Origin: Panax quinquefolius
Taxonomy: Eukaryota; Streptophyta; Magnoliopsida; Apiales; Araliaceae
DNA: 64,000 bases
Direction: 5' to 3'
Assembly: GCA_020205615.1 (NCBI GenBank)
Contig: CM035170.1
Location: 113,684,253 to 113,748,252 of the forward strand
Position numbers and translations under genes: made by a program. Every line of letters begins with the position of its first letter. The first letter of the stretch is position 1. The notes beneath the pieces were generated by a model, which was not told the DNA's origin, did not search any database, and worked only from the letters and a program-made list of their open reading frames with translations. This document shows, piece after piece, positions 13,201 to 24,189 of the stretch.

Positions 13201-16200
13201 CATTCACTAACATTACTCTACCGAAAAATGTATGCCAACAATTAGTATCCTACAAAAGAAAAATCTTTACCAAGAGAAACTAAATGCACTCGTAGATAAT
13301 CTATGATTCGTTTATCAGAAGTGGGTGGGGTAGAATCTATGCAAAGCGCCAGAGTATCATTATAAAGAAAGAGAAGTAAATTTACTAAACTTTGACTCAC
13401 TTCGACTATTACAGCATCCCCAAAGCCAAAGCCACAAGCAGGAATGTCATCACCCCCAAAAGTAGAGAGTAAATGGTCATATCGCCCACCACCACAAATC
13501 GCTCGCAGCTTCCCTTCTCTATCAAACCCCTGCGAGAGATAAAAAGTCGTTACTTAGAAAAGTGAAGTGGAGAAAATTAAGATTATAAGTTATGCTAGTG
13601 TTTAATACATGACTATGCTAGGATGAAATTTGTCCTATAATAAATTTCTGGCACATACAATTTTACTTGTAGCCGTTCACTACAAACCTAGTAATTCATC
13701 AGTACGTGATGTTTCCAGGGCGGATGGGTGAGTAATGCATTAAATTAGACTAGCAAGGCACGTTACAATACTTGACATTTATATAGATAGATATTCAACT
13801 GGGATTTTCTTGTTAGAATATTTTATTTCCTTATGTGACCTCTACTTACATATTGTATTAATTTAATCATTTTATTTATGGGTTTGATAATTAATTATAT
13901 GGTCTATAAATAATATTACTGATAGTACTCGGCATAATGGGTCCTCGGGTTTCATAAACTTGATGGACGATTTTGACCCTTAGTTATTCTATAAATAAAA
14001 CAATTAGGGTTTAGTCCCAATTATCGTTTCAAGAATTTTATACACACCTATACATCCATCTTAATATTGTGAGACAATTGAAGACTTTCACTCTTGAGCG
14101 CAGTGGAAGCGTGATACATACAAGATGATTTCTCTCAATTCATGTAAATACGTAATTGATTAATTAATTTTATTATATGTAATATCACATTCCGATATAA
14201 TTATTTAACATTTCAATGCTCCCTCACTACTTGATTTCACCGTTACTTGTATACTAAGTGGATATTAACGACATCAGCATCAGCATAACACTTCAGAAAA
14301 GTATATGGGAAGTAGAATGCGCAGAGCAGTCCATAGGAATACGGATACCATATTCAGGCTGACATGTAAACTCTTTGATCTGTCACATCTGTGTCTCCTA
14401 GGCTTAACCTCTGTGCATAGTCATCCATGCAGCGAAATAACAAACCTTTATGCTCAAAAGGTGGTTAATATTGCCAACCCAAAATGTTTTACTCATATCT
14501 ATGTCGGTATCAAAACAGGAATCAGCATAATTGTGCACACAAACTCTTATTATCTTGTCAATTTTAGAATAGGAGCTCTGTGTTTGTTCATATCTATGTC
14601 AGTATCAAAACAGGAATCAGCATAATTGTGCACACTAACTCTTATTATCTTGTCAATTTTAGATTAGGAGCTCTGTGTTTGTTCATGCAACATACTACTG
14701 CACCTAAATGGCAAAAGTGCAACAAAAGTTGCATTTATAGGCAAATGATACGTTCGTTATACCAATTAGTTGCCCATACAAAGTATATTATACTCCCTCC
14801 ATTCTAAATTAGACTTTCAAAAGTCAATTTGAGATATTTTTAAACTCAAAATTAAGACGACTCACTAAAAATTATGAAACCATAAAGCTTATAATGATTA
14901 ATACTTTTTAGATAGTTTATAATATTCATCATTGTATTGATTAAAATTAAAAGAATCTACGTCAATTTTGTGTTTAAAATCTCTTGAGTTGACTTTAAAA
15001 AGTCAACAAAGATAAAAAAAATGAAAAGGAGGGAGTACTTCCGAAAAGAATGTTGATATTATCACAACCAACAGCACTGAATGGGGGATACAAAATCCAA
15101 GGTTCTGATGAGATCCAATTTCTTATAATGAAAATTCATATTTTTCCTTTTTAAGGAAAATTTCACACCTACCTCGAATACAATTCCAGTATAGTAGGCA
15201 AGGCCACGGACAACAGATGCATCAAACTGAATCCACTCTGAAAATCCAAACTTATCAGCAAGTGAGAATAACCGTTTAAGATCACTTACTGCTTCAGGTC
15301 CAAGTTTCTCTGCAAACACATAGTTTCACAGGTCTGACTTTAACTATATTACAATGAAAAATGAGAACAAGAAGAATAAGAAATTCTCCCACCAAACTCT
15401 GCGACAACCAACCTTCCAGCTTTGACAAGCACTTCAAGGAGAGAACTTGCAGTAGCTCCTCAATAGCCACATCTGATAACTGAGCATGCTCCAACTCTTT
15501 CTTTATCTCATCAATTGGGATTTTTCCTTTCTGTTTCAACAAATAAGTTAAAGTCAAAATATGTATAAAAAAATCTATAGATATCTGTGAAAGGGTAATG
15601 AACAATAAATGAATAAAAAAAGATATAAGAGCAAAAAATATTTTCAATCAGACACAACACTACATTAACTAAAAATGTCAACATCCACTTATGATATAGT
15701 TCAGGAACTACCAACATCATTATATTAAAGATAAATAATAGTAAATTAGCATGAGAAACAGAGAGAGTCCTATGTTTTATGCACAAATGTTAACTTGAAT
15801 TTGCTTGACCCGTCTCAAATTAACAACTTCATCTATTAAAAATATGATGGAGGGAGATGCAAGATGAATCCTTTTCTCTTTTTAAAAGGAAAAGGTTGCA
15901 CATTGCAATCAAAAAAGGTAATAAAAAAAATCTACAAATTCCGAAAAGATAATGGTTGTCAAGTGCAAAGAATGATTTCCCAATGGTAATAATATTACTT
16001 ATATACTCGCTAATCAGAAAGAGGTTCAATTGTATACCTTAAAGTCAACATGAAATGCTCACAATCAGACAGATATAGAAGTCCACAATGACATGCAGGA
16101 GGATAAAAGCATGTGAACTAAGGTAAACCTTCTGTTTCACGGAAAGCTACCTCACTAGTGATTTTTTTCTCTTTTTTTTGTAAGTACTATGTCTCAAGGA

Positions 16201-17857
16201 AAGCTGTATAGACAATAACAAAGAGCAAGGTGTAATTGTGATTTAAAAGTTAACACATTATACAACTGACCTTGTCTATAATGATGCAAACTTTTCCAAA
16301 TAAAGCTTCTGGTATGGAGTAGCAACTCAAAACTTCTTGTAAAACCTGTAACAAAGAAAGAGACTATAAACAAAAAGAAAACCTCTGAATTCCAGAAAAT
16401 ATAAAAGGCAAATACAGTTCTTGTCAACTGATCAATCAACATAATCAATTCATCCTAAAAGAAACTACATGAAATTGTTGAGTGGGCAACACAGGTAAGC
16501 ATCTATAGGTATTCGTCGACCTAAAATTTATAGCAATCAACATTGCACCTTTCAGAGAGCTGTTCCTCCAGGACACAAAAAAAAGGATTTCCTATTACAC
16601 TAGCAGGAAGTTGCAATGAAAACATCATTTCAGTGCAGGGCTAGAAAAGGAAAGTGTGATATTTTAACATACAGGCACGTATATGATAAATTTATACATC
16701 TAAAATGATAAAATGGATAGACGTAAAAAATATGAATTTTCACCATTTCCTAGAAGATACGGATACCTAGTGTATATTTTTACAGAATCTATGCTTCTAA
16801 AACTCCCTCCACATAAAGGGCAGCTGACTATTCTGTTATCCATGTGATGAGGACATCAAACAAGACTAAAGAAGCGTGGGGAGATCCAATTCAAGTGTCA
16901 GTTGGACCAATTAGGCTAGAACTAAAAGGTTCAAGCAAGGCCTTTAATGGGGATTGATCTAAGATATTTGGTCTGAAGCCAACTCAAGGAGACCCAAGGA
17001 GGAGGCTAAGGAGCAAGAAACACAAGTTTGGATTAGTTTGATACAATCCCAATTCAAAAATTAGAGAAGATTTTGTTTCCTAAAATATTAGGCATATTAT
17101 ATTGTATTTTGTTTCCTTTTATTTTAGGTAATTTAGCATGATTCTAGGGGGGTTATGATTTATTTTGATTGCAAGTTTAGAGACTTCTACTAGGGAAACA
17201 CTTTTAGGGTTTTTATTACCATAATTAAGTCCTTGTACTAGTATAAATAGGCTTCAAGGCCAAGGGTTTTGGACACTAATTGATTTAATAATACTTCTTT
17301 TTTTAAGATTACTTGAGAGTATTTTATCTTTGTTCTTTTCAAGAACTCTTGATCTTATCGGTGTGTCCATGGCGATCAATCCGACTTATCAAGCATCAAT
17401 CCGTTTATCAAGCAAAATCATTGATGTTCCACCCTAACCATTGTGTCATTGATACATGCGATGACCACATCACGCAAGCGTGTCGTGGAGTCTATCACTA
17501 TGATATTCAAACTATTAAATACTTAATAACTTAATTTCACAATATCTACCTTACATGTGACTTGCAACATCTGCTATAAGAACCCATGAAAAAGGTGGTT
17601 TGCCCAAACAATAACATTTTCTTGGCTTTTGTCAAACTGATTAACTCAAGCAGTTCAAATATACATCAAACAGAAGTCAAGGAGGTATATTGGCAAATGT
17701 GATTTTCTTTATGCTACTACACTGCGGGTGAGAGTGAGAAGAGGTATACTTATTACTTGTATATTATTACTTGTATATGTTGTTGATTTGGCTTAGTCAC
17801 GCAGGTGTTCTCTGTATACCTATGTTGATCTGTGTTACTCGGACTCGTATGCGGGTG

Positions 17858-17897
<40 letters not shown>

Positions 17898-19415
17898 TAA
17901 AAAATAGAGGATACGCGGATATAGATCCGAATTTGGACACGGGTGCGGAGATACAGTATGTTATGATTTTTTAACAATAATGTTTCAAATTATATCACCA
18001 AGTTTTTTTGCTCTAGGGACTGAAGTGCAAAAAGATAAAGAAACGGGGGCGGAAATGGAAAAAAACAAAACTACAGGGACTGATATGTAGTTTTCCCGGG
18101 GCTATTTTGAACTTTCAAAAAACCTGGAGGACTAAATTAAAATTGTTTAAAAATTATGAGATACCTAATTGTAATTTTTCATAGATATTTTAATTCTCAA
18201 ATCAAAAATCTGATCTCACTTCTCCTCTCTTGACTCTTCCTTACGGCTCTTCTTCTTCTCTCTTCCTCACGTCTCTTCCTCACGGCTCTTTTTCTTCTCT
18301 TCCTCACGGCTCTTCTTCCTCCTCTCCTCTCAGCGGCTCTTCTGTGTCGAATCCTCTGATCGATCTCGCACCTGCATTCGTGTTGTGTCGACACAGGTAC
18401 TCCACCAAAAATGGCGAGTCCGAGTAACACAGATGCTGATAATTGTATACATCTTGTGTACACTGATTCCTCCCCTTATTTGGCGCTTTTGGTAAACTTA
18501 CTTGTAAAAATTAAAACTGAGGATTCATCTCGAATGAATACAGTGCCAAAGCTTAAGCTCAATTAATCTGTAAAAATAAGATAGCAATTTGGCAGGCTTC
18601 AATATAAAAAGCCTTTGCCTAAGGGAAAAAATGACGACATAAAATGAATAAAAGATCAAGAAAGTCCTCTGGTTGTCTAAAGGTATCCAAGGTATATCAG
18701 TGTAAACCTTTCGACTAGAAATCTTAAACCCAACATCAGATGCTGTGATCCCGATTCGCTTGAAAAAGGTGACAATAGAAGAGATAAGTTCTGCTTCAGC
18801 CTAGAAAAGAAAGAACAAAGGGTGAGCTGCACAAATGCATGAGTAAATAACATAAGAGAAAACATCATAGTAGTATAATAATCATGTATTTGGTTGTAAA
18901 ATAGCCAGATAAACAGAGAGGTTGTGTGTGCCGAGAAAGTTATCACCAATAAATATCACAAAAGAATCAATAAAAGTATGGAGATTTAGCAAATAAATAA
19001 AAGTATTCGGGAGATATTTTGTGTGCGAATTGATATCAATTTAGTATGTATATATATATAGATGGTACACAGACACGGGCTATATAGGTAGCAAACATAT
19101 TAAAGAGAGAGATAGGGGGTGTTTATTGAATATTAAAAATTCTTTAAATCATAACATGTTAAAAGGATGCATTTGTTACTTCTTGTTGGTGGTTTCCAAA
19201 GATAATTATGTGCAGGAAGAAGGTATGTTATAATTTAGAGTTATATCACATTCTAATAGTTCATACAAATTCAATATAAATTGATATTATAACACTTGGA
19301 TAGTTTTTGATATATATGGTCATTTCAAGATTTTACATAACTTCTGATTGCAAGAACATGTCTCCTTTTTAAAGAGTAACTTCTAACTAGTACGTGACAT
19401 AAATACATATACATA

Positions 19416-19458
<43 letters not shown>

Positions 19459-22333
19459 GTATGCAAATAAATATTTGTGTACACTTGGGATGTGAAATGA
19501 CCAATAGAGTTCACTGTTACATATCTAGTAGAGCATCTCCATGCTCATTCTTATTGATCTAAAAAGGAAGCAAAAATTACTTGAAAAGTAATATATTCCA
19601 CATACTATTATGTCAGCTACACCAATAATATCCATATTCCATTGGTAGTGTTCACGACGGCGTCCCCTAGTCATTCTCTCATAACGCCAGCACTGTCCCA
19701 CGGCAAACCATTTAATTGGGAGGGATAAAGATTTTCTGGACAGAAAAAAACATGTTGATCAAAATGGCATCTGTACCTGGATAGGGAAAATCATAAATGA
19801 CAAATAAATAAATAGAGAAATAACCAGAAAGCTCTGAAAACTGAAACTCATAAAAATCAGTAAAACTAGCACAGAACAGCATAAATAAATAAAACTTATA
19901 CAAATGGAACTCTTCATGCTGTTCTAAGCAAAGGCGTGTAATTTTACGTATCAAAATTTGGCGTACCCCTTTTGTATCACAAGCCTCGCCAAAGAAGGAG
20001 TCAGTTCAGGCCTTAATGCAACTCGACGGTTCCCCCGATCCTCAAAACAGTAAAGCTGCACCAAAAGAAAGAGGTACCCAAGTTTGAGTTTCATTTGAGG
20101 GTATTCAGCGTCCATGTTTTTGCATTCCAAGACTTTGAACATAGCAGAATCATTTTCCCCCCTTTTAGTAATTCATTAAAAATGGTCGTACAGAAATATG
20201 ATAAAAACCCAAGTGATGCCAATATTTAACCTGACAAAGAAAATAAACAATTCAACAGAAAAAATTACACTGAAACCCAATAGGCCAATACCATTAAATA
20301 AATCGATGAACTACTTCACGTTTGACCAAGGATTTCATAAGGAAATATTTGTTTATCAATCATAGTAAGGAAATTGTCATATTGTAAATTATTAATGTTA
20401 ACGTTATCAAATTAATATGAAGCCAACCATTGAATATACCGAGTAAATGCAGCTAATGACATCAGTAAAGGAAAAAGGTGCAAACCCGAAACCCCGGCAA
20501 GTACATAAGTGGTAGTTTCGACCCAAGAAAAGCCCTTTATCAGGCGAATAGAGTTGAAAAAAGCACAATCTCGTTCTCCTTTTTGTTTCATCGTCAGTTG
20601 TTTCCTCCTTTTATATCAATAATGTAACACCCCAGTTTTACATCGTAACATGAGGATACTTGCATGTGTATATAAAAATTCAAGCTAATATTATTAGTAC
20701 ATTCAGTCGTGACCTTTTTGGTGAACATGTGGTAGGCTAAAATGACCGAAAAAATTATTATTGAAAAAAGGGCTTTTTATGCTATGATTTGATTCGGACT
20801 CGGGATTTGATCTGGATCCTTACACTTACATATCAAAGCCAACTCTCGAAAACTCCGCTCGGGTAATCCAATTGAATTGCTGGAGGTGGGGACACGAAGG
20901 CGAGCTTGGTAGGCCACTGATATTATCCTACAAAGCAAAGTTTCTGGACCTTGTATAGCTATGATTGATCAACGTGACGAGGTCGTCAGGTATTTAAGTA
21001 GGGGAGTTTGTAACATCCCAATTCCACATCGTAACATGTGGGATACTTGATGTATATATAAGAATTCAAGTTGCTATGATTCTTCAATCATGACCTTTTA
21101 GGTGAACCTATGATAGGCTAAGATGATCCAAGAAGATATTATTAAGAAAGTACATTGGGATTTATTATGCTAGAATTTGATTCATACTCGAGGTTTAACT
21201 CAGGTTGTTACAAGTTAGATTGAACCTAACTCATTTCAATGTTCATTTGAATCTTTTTTATAGGTTGTTTTGGTTTCAAGTACCGGAATAGTATGGGTCA
21301 ATTCATTGGACTACACCACAAGGCCATATAGCTATGAGATATTATTGAGAAAGCGCATTGGGCTTTATTATGTTAGAATTTGATTCATACTCGGGATTTG
21401 ACCCAGGTTGTTACAAGTTAGATTAAACCTAACTCATTTCAATGTTCATTTGAATCTTTTTGATTCATACTCAGGATTTGACCCAAGTTGTTACAAGTTA
21501 GATTAAACCTAACATATTTCAATGTTCATTTGAATCTTTTTGGTAGGTTGTTTTGGTTCCAAGTACCGGTATAGTACCGGTCAGTTCATTGGACTACACC
21601 ATAAGGCCATACAGCTATGAGGTTTAAAATTAATAATCTCCTAACAGATAACCATACTATCATAATAAATAAATAAAAATCAGAAACCAAACTCTTGAAC
21701 TCCTACTGTACAAAGAAACCAAATAAACAAACAAAGTAACCTGCTCTCTGATCTCCTCCCCAGCTTTTCTGATGTAAAGTGTCTCAGATTCTAGTACAGG
21801 AAAATCAACTTCTTCAAACCCATATAGTCGTGAAACCTAATTTTACCAATAACCAATTCATAGAAACATTAAAAATACACATACTCCGAATATTGACCAA
21901 CCAAATAAATGAATAATAAACACATATATTCGTGTGTGTACATATAAAAAATCATTATATGCATTAACACATATATATATTATAAGAAATTCGAAAAGGA
22001 AACCTCTCTGAAGTTGTGAAAAAGCCAACTGCGAAGGCGCATCTCGTCTGGAGGGAAATCTCTAGTTCCTTAGGGAGGATTAACGTCAATTTTCTGTAGG
22101 GTTTCAAAAATTGGAGGCGAAGTCCGGGAATCAGACCTACCCGTTTCATTTGTGTCAGAGTTGAGAGACTGTGGTGTTGTGGCGGCGGCTGAAGAGGAAG
22201 ACGACGAGTGGCTTCGAGGGGAGAGAGAAAAGTAGTGAGGGCGGAGAGAGAGAGGCCGAACGAGAAGGGAGGGTTTCAGGAAGATGGAGAAGCGCGATGG
22301 GTGGAGGATAAGGAGTGAAGGGTTTGCAGCCAT
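10275..22333 (-). CDS. organellar histidyl-tRNA synthetase, 11 exons, with an in-frame TAA at codon 88
   Basis: Class II enzyme that charges tRNA-His with histidine in plastids and mitochondria. Exons: 22004-22333, 21741-21836, 19967-20055, 19606-19735, 18708-18800, 16271-16345, 15413-15530, 15173-15309, 13401-13529, 10514-10677, 10275-10422. All introns are GT-AG and phases join to 1509 nt (502 residues plus stop, counting the internal stop). The first 75 or so residues are Ser-rich and basic, like a dual-targeting transit peptide. Visible motifs: motif 1 [13 protein letters not shown], motif 2 [16 protein letters not shown], His[12 protein letters not shown], His[11 protein letters not shown], motif 3 [13 protein letters not shown], then the anticodon-binding domain (last two exons). 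The break: 22070-22072 reads TAA between ...DVNPP and GTRDFPP, where the family has Lys (AAA or AAG; one base away). Everything after it is clean, so the break is very recent, allelic or a sequence error. The start was chosen for the transit peptide; an upstream out-of-frame ATG at 22376 opens a 73-codon frame that overlaps it. Confidence 0.93.
11157..12966. mobile_element. non-autonomous hAT transposon in HisRS intron 9 (1810 bp)
   Basis: Ends TAGGGGTGTTCATCGG and (minus strand) TAGGGGTGTTTCAACCC share 10 perfect terminal bases. The 8-bp duplication GGGTTACC flanks it exactly (11149-11156 and 12967-12974). Subterminal regions are packed with ACCGAACCG / CGGTTCGGT motifs in opposite orientations, the usual pattern for hAT transposase binding. 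There is no transposase frame. The interior holds a degenerate repeat of about 90-130 bases around GAAAACTTCCTTAGACTT ... CAATGTGGGACTTG (roughly 11480-11830) and a second one around TTAGACATCCCACATTGTCT (12450-12730). Confidence 0.9.
13811..14210 (+). mobile_element. candidate solo LTR in HisRS intron 8
   Basis: The 400-bp block starts TGTTAGAATATTTTATTTCC and ends TATTTAACA, the TGTTA...TAACA ends common in Copia LTRs. An internal TATAAATAAA lies at the expected promoter place. Flanks are TTTCT on the left and TTTCA on the right, a 4 of 5 match to a target duplication. No internal coding region is next to it, so a solo LTR is the simplest reading. Confidence 0.5.
14494..14683 (+). repeat. 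two-copy 95-bp tandem duplication in HisRS intron 8
   Basis: The unit CATATCTATGTCGGTATC ... GGAGCTCTGTGTTTGTT is repeated at 14494 and 14589 with very few differences (for example GTCGG/GTCAG and GAATAG/GATTAG). The near identity suggests a recent slippage or unequal exchange. Confidence 0.85.
14793..15035. mobile_element. Stowaway MITE, 243 bp, in HisRS intron 8
   Basis: Starts CTCCCTCCATTCTAAATTAG, ends in GGAGGGAG on the plus strand, and is flanked by TA on both sides (14791-14792 and 15036-15037). The inverted arms continue inwards (GACTTTCAAAAGTCAA / TTGACTTTTTAAAGTC). These are the hallmarks of Tc1/mariner-related Stowaway MITEs. Confidence 0.9.
16842..17480 (+). repeat. LTR-like fragment in HisRS intron 5
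   Basis: The stretch contains a promoter-like TATAAATAGGCTTCAAGG near 17240, followed by the leader-like text typical of plant LTRs (ATTACTTGAGAGTATTTT, CTTTTCAAGAACTCTTGATC). The phrases CATGTGATGAGGACATCA and CATGCGATGACCACATCA lie near its left and right limits, but I could not define true ends or a target duplication. Boundaries are approximate. Confidence 0.35.
17830..18432. mobile_element. TIR transposon remnant (603 bp) in HisRS intron 5
   Basis: Both ends read CTGTGTTACTCGGACTCG inwards (18 bp perfect inverted repeat). Flanks ATGTTGAT (17822-17829) and ATGCTGAT (18433-18440) match at 7 of 8 bases, which suggests hAT, although a 9-bp Mutator duplication is not excluded. Interior carries a CT-rich minisatellite of TCTTCCTCACGGCTCT units (18225-18345). 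The GGACTCG...GGGTGTCGG end motif is common in plant genomes. No transposase. Confidence 0.65.
19419..19455. repeat. (TA)n microsatellite
   Basis: About 18 uninterrupted AT dinucleotides inside HisRS intron 4. Confidence 0.9.
20623..21212 (+). mobile_element. TRIM-like miniature LTR retrotransposon in HisRS intron 2
   Basis: Two related blocks of about 200 bp (20623-20824 and 21009-21212) both begin TGTAACA.CCCA.TT and end TTACA, and share ACATCGTAACATG, TGACCTTTT.GGTGAAC and ATGCTA..ATTTGATTC. Right after the first is TATCAAAGCCA (20831-20841), 10 of 11 bases matching the initiator-Met tRNA primer site TATCAGAGCCA. Just before the second is the purine run AAGTAGGGGAG. Only about 185 bp lie between the repeats and there is no coding region: the layout of a TRIM. 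No target duplication is visible, probably because the right side was rearranged. Confidence 0.6.
21213..21630 (+). repeat. rearranged tandem copies of the TRIM 3' half and its flank
   Basis: The phrase GTTGTTACAAGTTAGATT.AACCTAA recurs at about 21205, 21406 and 21489, each followed by CATTTCAATGTTCATTTGAATC. GGTTGTTTTGGTT.CAAGTACCGG and GGACTACACCA.AAGGCCATA occur twice. The middle unit is a short tandem of about 83 bp. This looks like unequal exchange or replication slippage starting at the right TRIM terminal repeat. Confidence 0.7.
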
Positions 22334-24184
22334 GGCGATTGGTGGTGATCAACGGAGTGGAAGGAACCACAGCCACTCAGGCTCCGGCTACTAGAACGGT
22401 TTCAACTTTGAACCCGATACATATCTAAGTCGCGGTTTAAAGGTGGCCTATCCGTTGAAGCCCAAACGGTATAGAAGCTGCGTCTAATTAGGCCAGCATA
22501 CTCCCTAGTCCCTTCCCTCCTAAAAATCACTCTACTGCTTTATGGGTGTCGGGAGATTATTATACTTAAAAAGTAAATATAAGGTTTCAAACTTCTTGTT
22601 TCAAAATTTATCTTAAATAATGTGATATTTATTATATTAGTTAAAAAAATGTGATTGCCACTGATCAGCTATATCATAAAATATCAATTATCTATTTATG
22701 ACGCATCTAAAAAAAATAATAATAATAAGATTCTTACATTGAAATAATTTATCAATATCTTAGGTGGAATTTGAATTGTAAAATAAGTATTGACTTAAAA
22801 AAAAAAATGATTCTTAATATTATCTTAATAGTATATATATATATCTCTCTATTATAAATTTTTTTTTTCTAACATTCAAATGAAATAAATATTATAATTA
22901 ACGACAAAGTTTGTCGCAAACAATAGGGGATGCAATAAAATTCATCGTAACTAATTGTGTTGCTAAATGGGTATCGAATGAAATTAGAGAATAAGGGTAA
23001 TAAAGGGGATTCTAATTCATATTGAAATGATAATGAAATTATATTATTATAAATTTGAGGAACTTGTGATATTTTAAAATACCATCAATAAAAAGAGGAT
23101 TTGTTTTTTAGAAGAAAAGAAGAATTTAATTAATGGAACATTTTTTTTTGTGGAAGTAGAAACAACCTACAAGCTGAGCTCGAGCGACATTGATCATTTA
23201 CAATCCCAGCCTATTCTGAAGGTGGTGAAACAAAACTAGCCGTTCTTTAGAAGCCCAGCTGCTCACCTCGGCCTACATATTTAAGGGCAATCCACAATCC
23301 TTTATGTTTATTTAATTCTATATACTGGCCCAGGCAAGTCCAATAGCTCCTTGTTATTTTGTACACAAACATAAATTAGGCCTAAATTAAGCCTGAATGG
23401 GCTTCATTCTCATCATAGGCTACTATTTGTATCGAAGAAATAATAATATTCAACTTGTTTAATTACTTGAAAATATAGTCCGGTCCATGTATGTTTATTT
23501 TTTTTCATGTAAGGAACTAATATTTATACAAGTATAATTGAAATATTTTCGTAAAACTCCTCTAAATAGTAAATGAGATCCACAATTATGTGAATGAAAT
23601 TTTGTTAAAATATCTCCTTCAAAAAATAATAATTTTCTATACATAAATTTTGAGAAGTCATTTACCAATATCAAGTACCTAGAAATAAGATGAAGGTAAA
23701 CAAATTTGTAAGGACTATGGGGTCAATTCGAATTTTGTCAAACTCGAACCGAACTCGAACACAATAAGTTGAATTTGAACATATTCGAGTAAAATGATCG
23801 AACCAACACAAATCTGTGAGTTCAGATCGTTAGTTGTTCGCGAACATGCTCGAGTTCGCAGTTCGCGAACGTAGTCGAACATCATCATGTTTGCGAACAT
23901 AGTCGAATATTATCAACGCACTGAAGTTATTATAAATACTTGAGTATCTTACCAGCTACTCGTGAATCACTAAAAGCGAACTCGAATCAAACTATTCGCG
24001 AACAAGTCAAACCGAACCAGATGGCGAATATGTTCGATCGAGCAATCAAACGTGATACCATGTATGAACTCGACTCGACAAAAAAATCCAATCAAACTTG
24101 ATTTGAACCTATTCGCGAACGATTCAGTTGGTTTGCATGTCTAGTAAAGCACAATGATAAGTGACAACCAACCCAGTGGCGAGA
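22334..24184. other. intergenic region upstream of HisRS; TTCGCGAAC-rich repeat at about 23716-24140
   Basis: 22334-23700 is AT-rich with no supported gene; it holds the HisRS 5' leader and promoter on the minus strand. From 23716 to 24140 the sequence is full of GAACTCGAAC and TTCGCGAAC motifs in both orientations, the subterminal style of non-autonomous hAT elements. The right end (minus strand CTAGACATGCAAACC) looks like a terminus but the left end is not convincing. Confidence 0.45.
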
Positions 24185-24189
24185 GGGCC

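Noticed and set aside
18197..18463. Arg-rich 88-codon minus-strand frame and its plus-strand Ser-rich mirror
   Set aside because: Product of the CT-rich minisatellite inside the TIR element.
22155..22376. Upstream ATG frame (73 codons) as the true HisRS start
   Set aside because: It is out of frame with the enzyme; the start at 22333 gives a proper transit peptide and joins the conserved frame.
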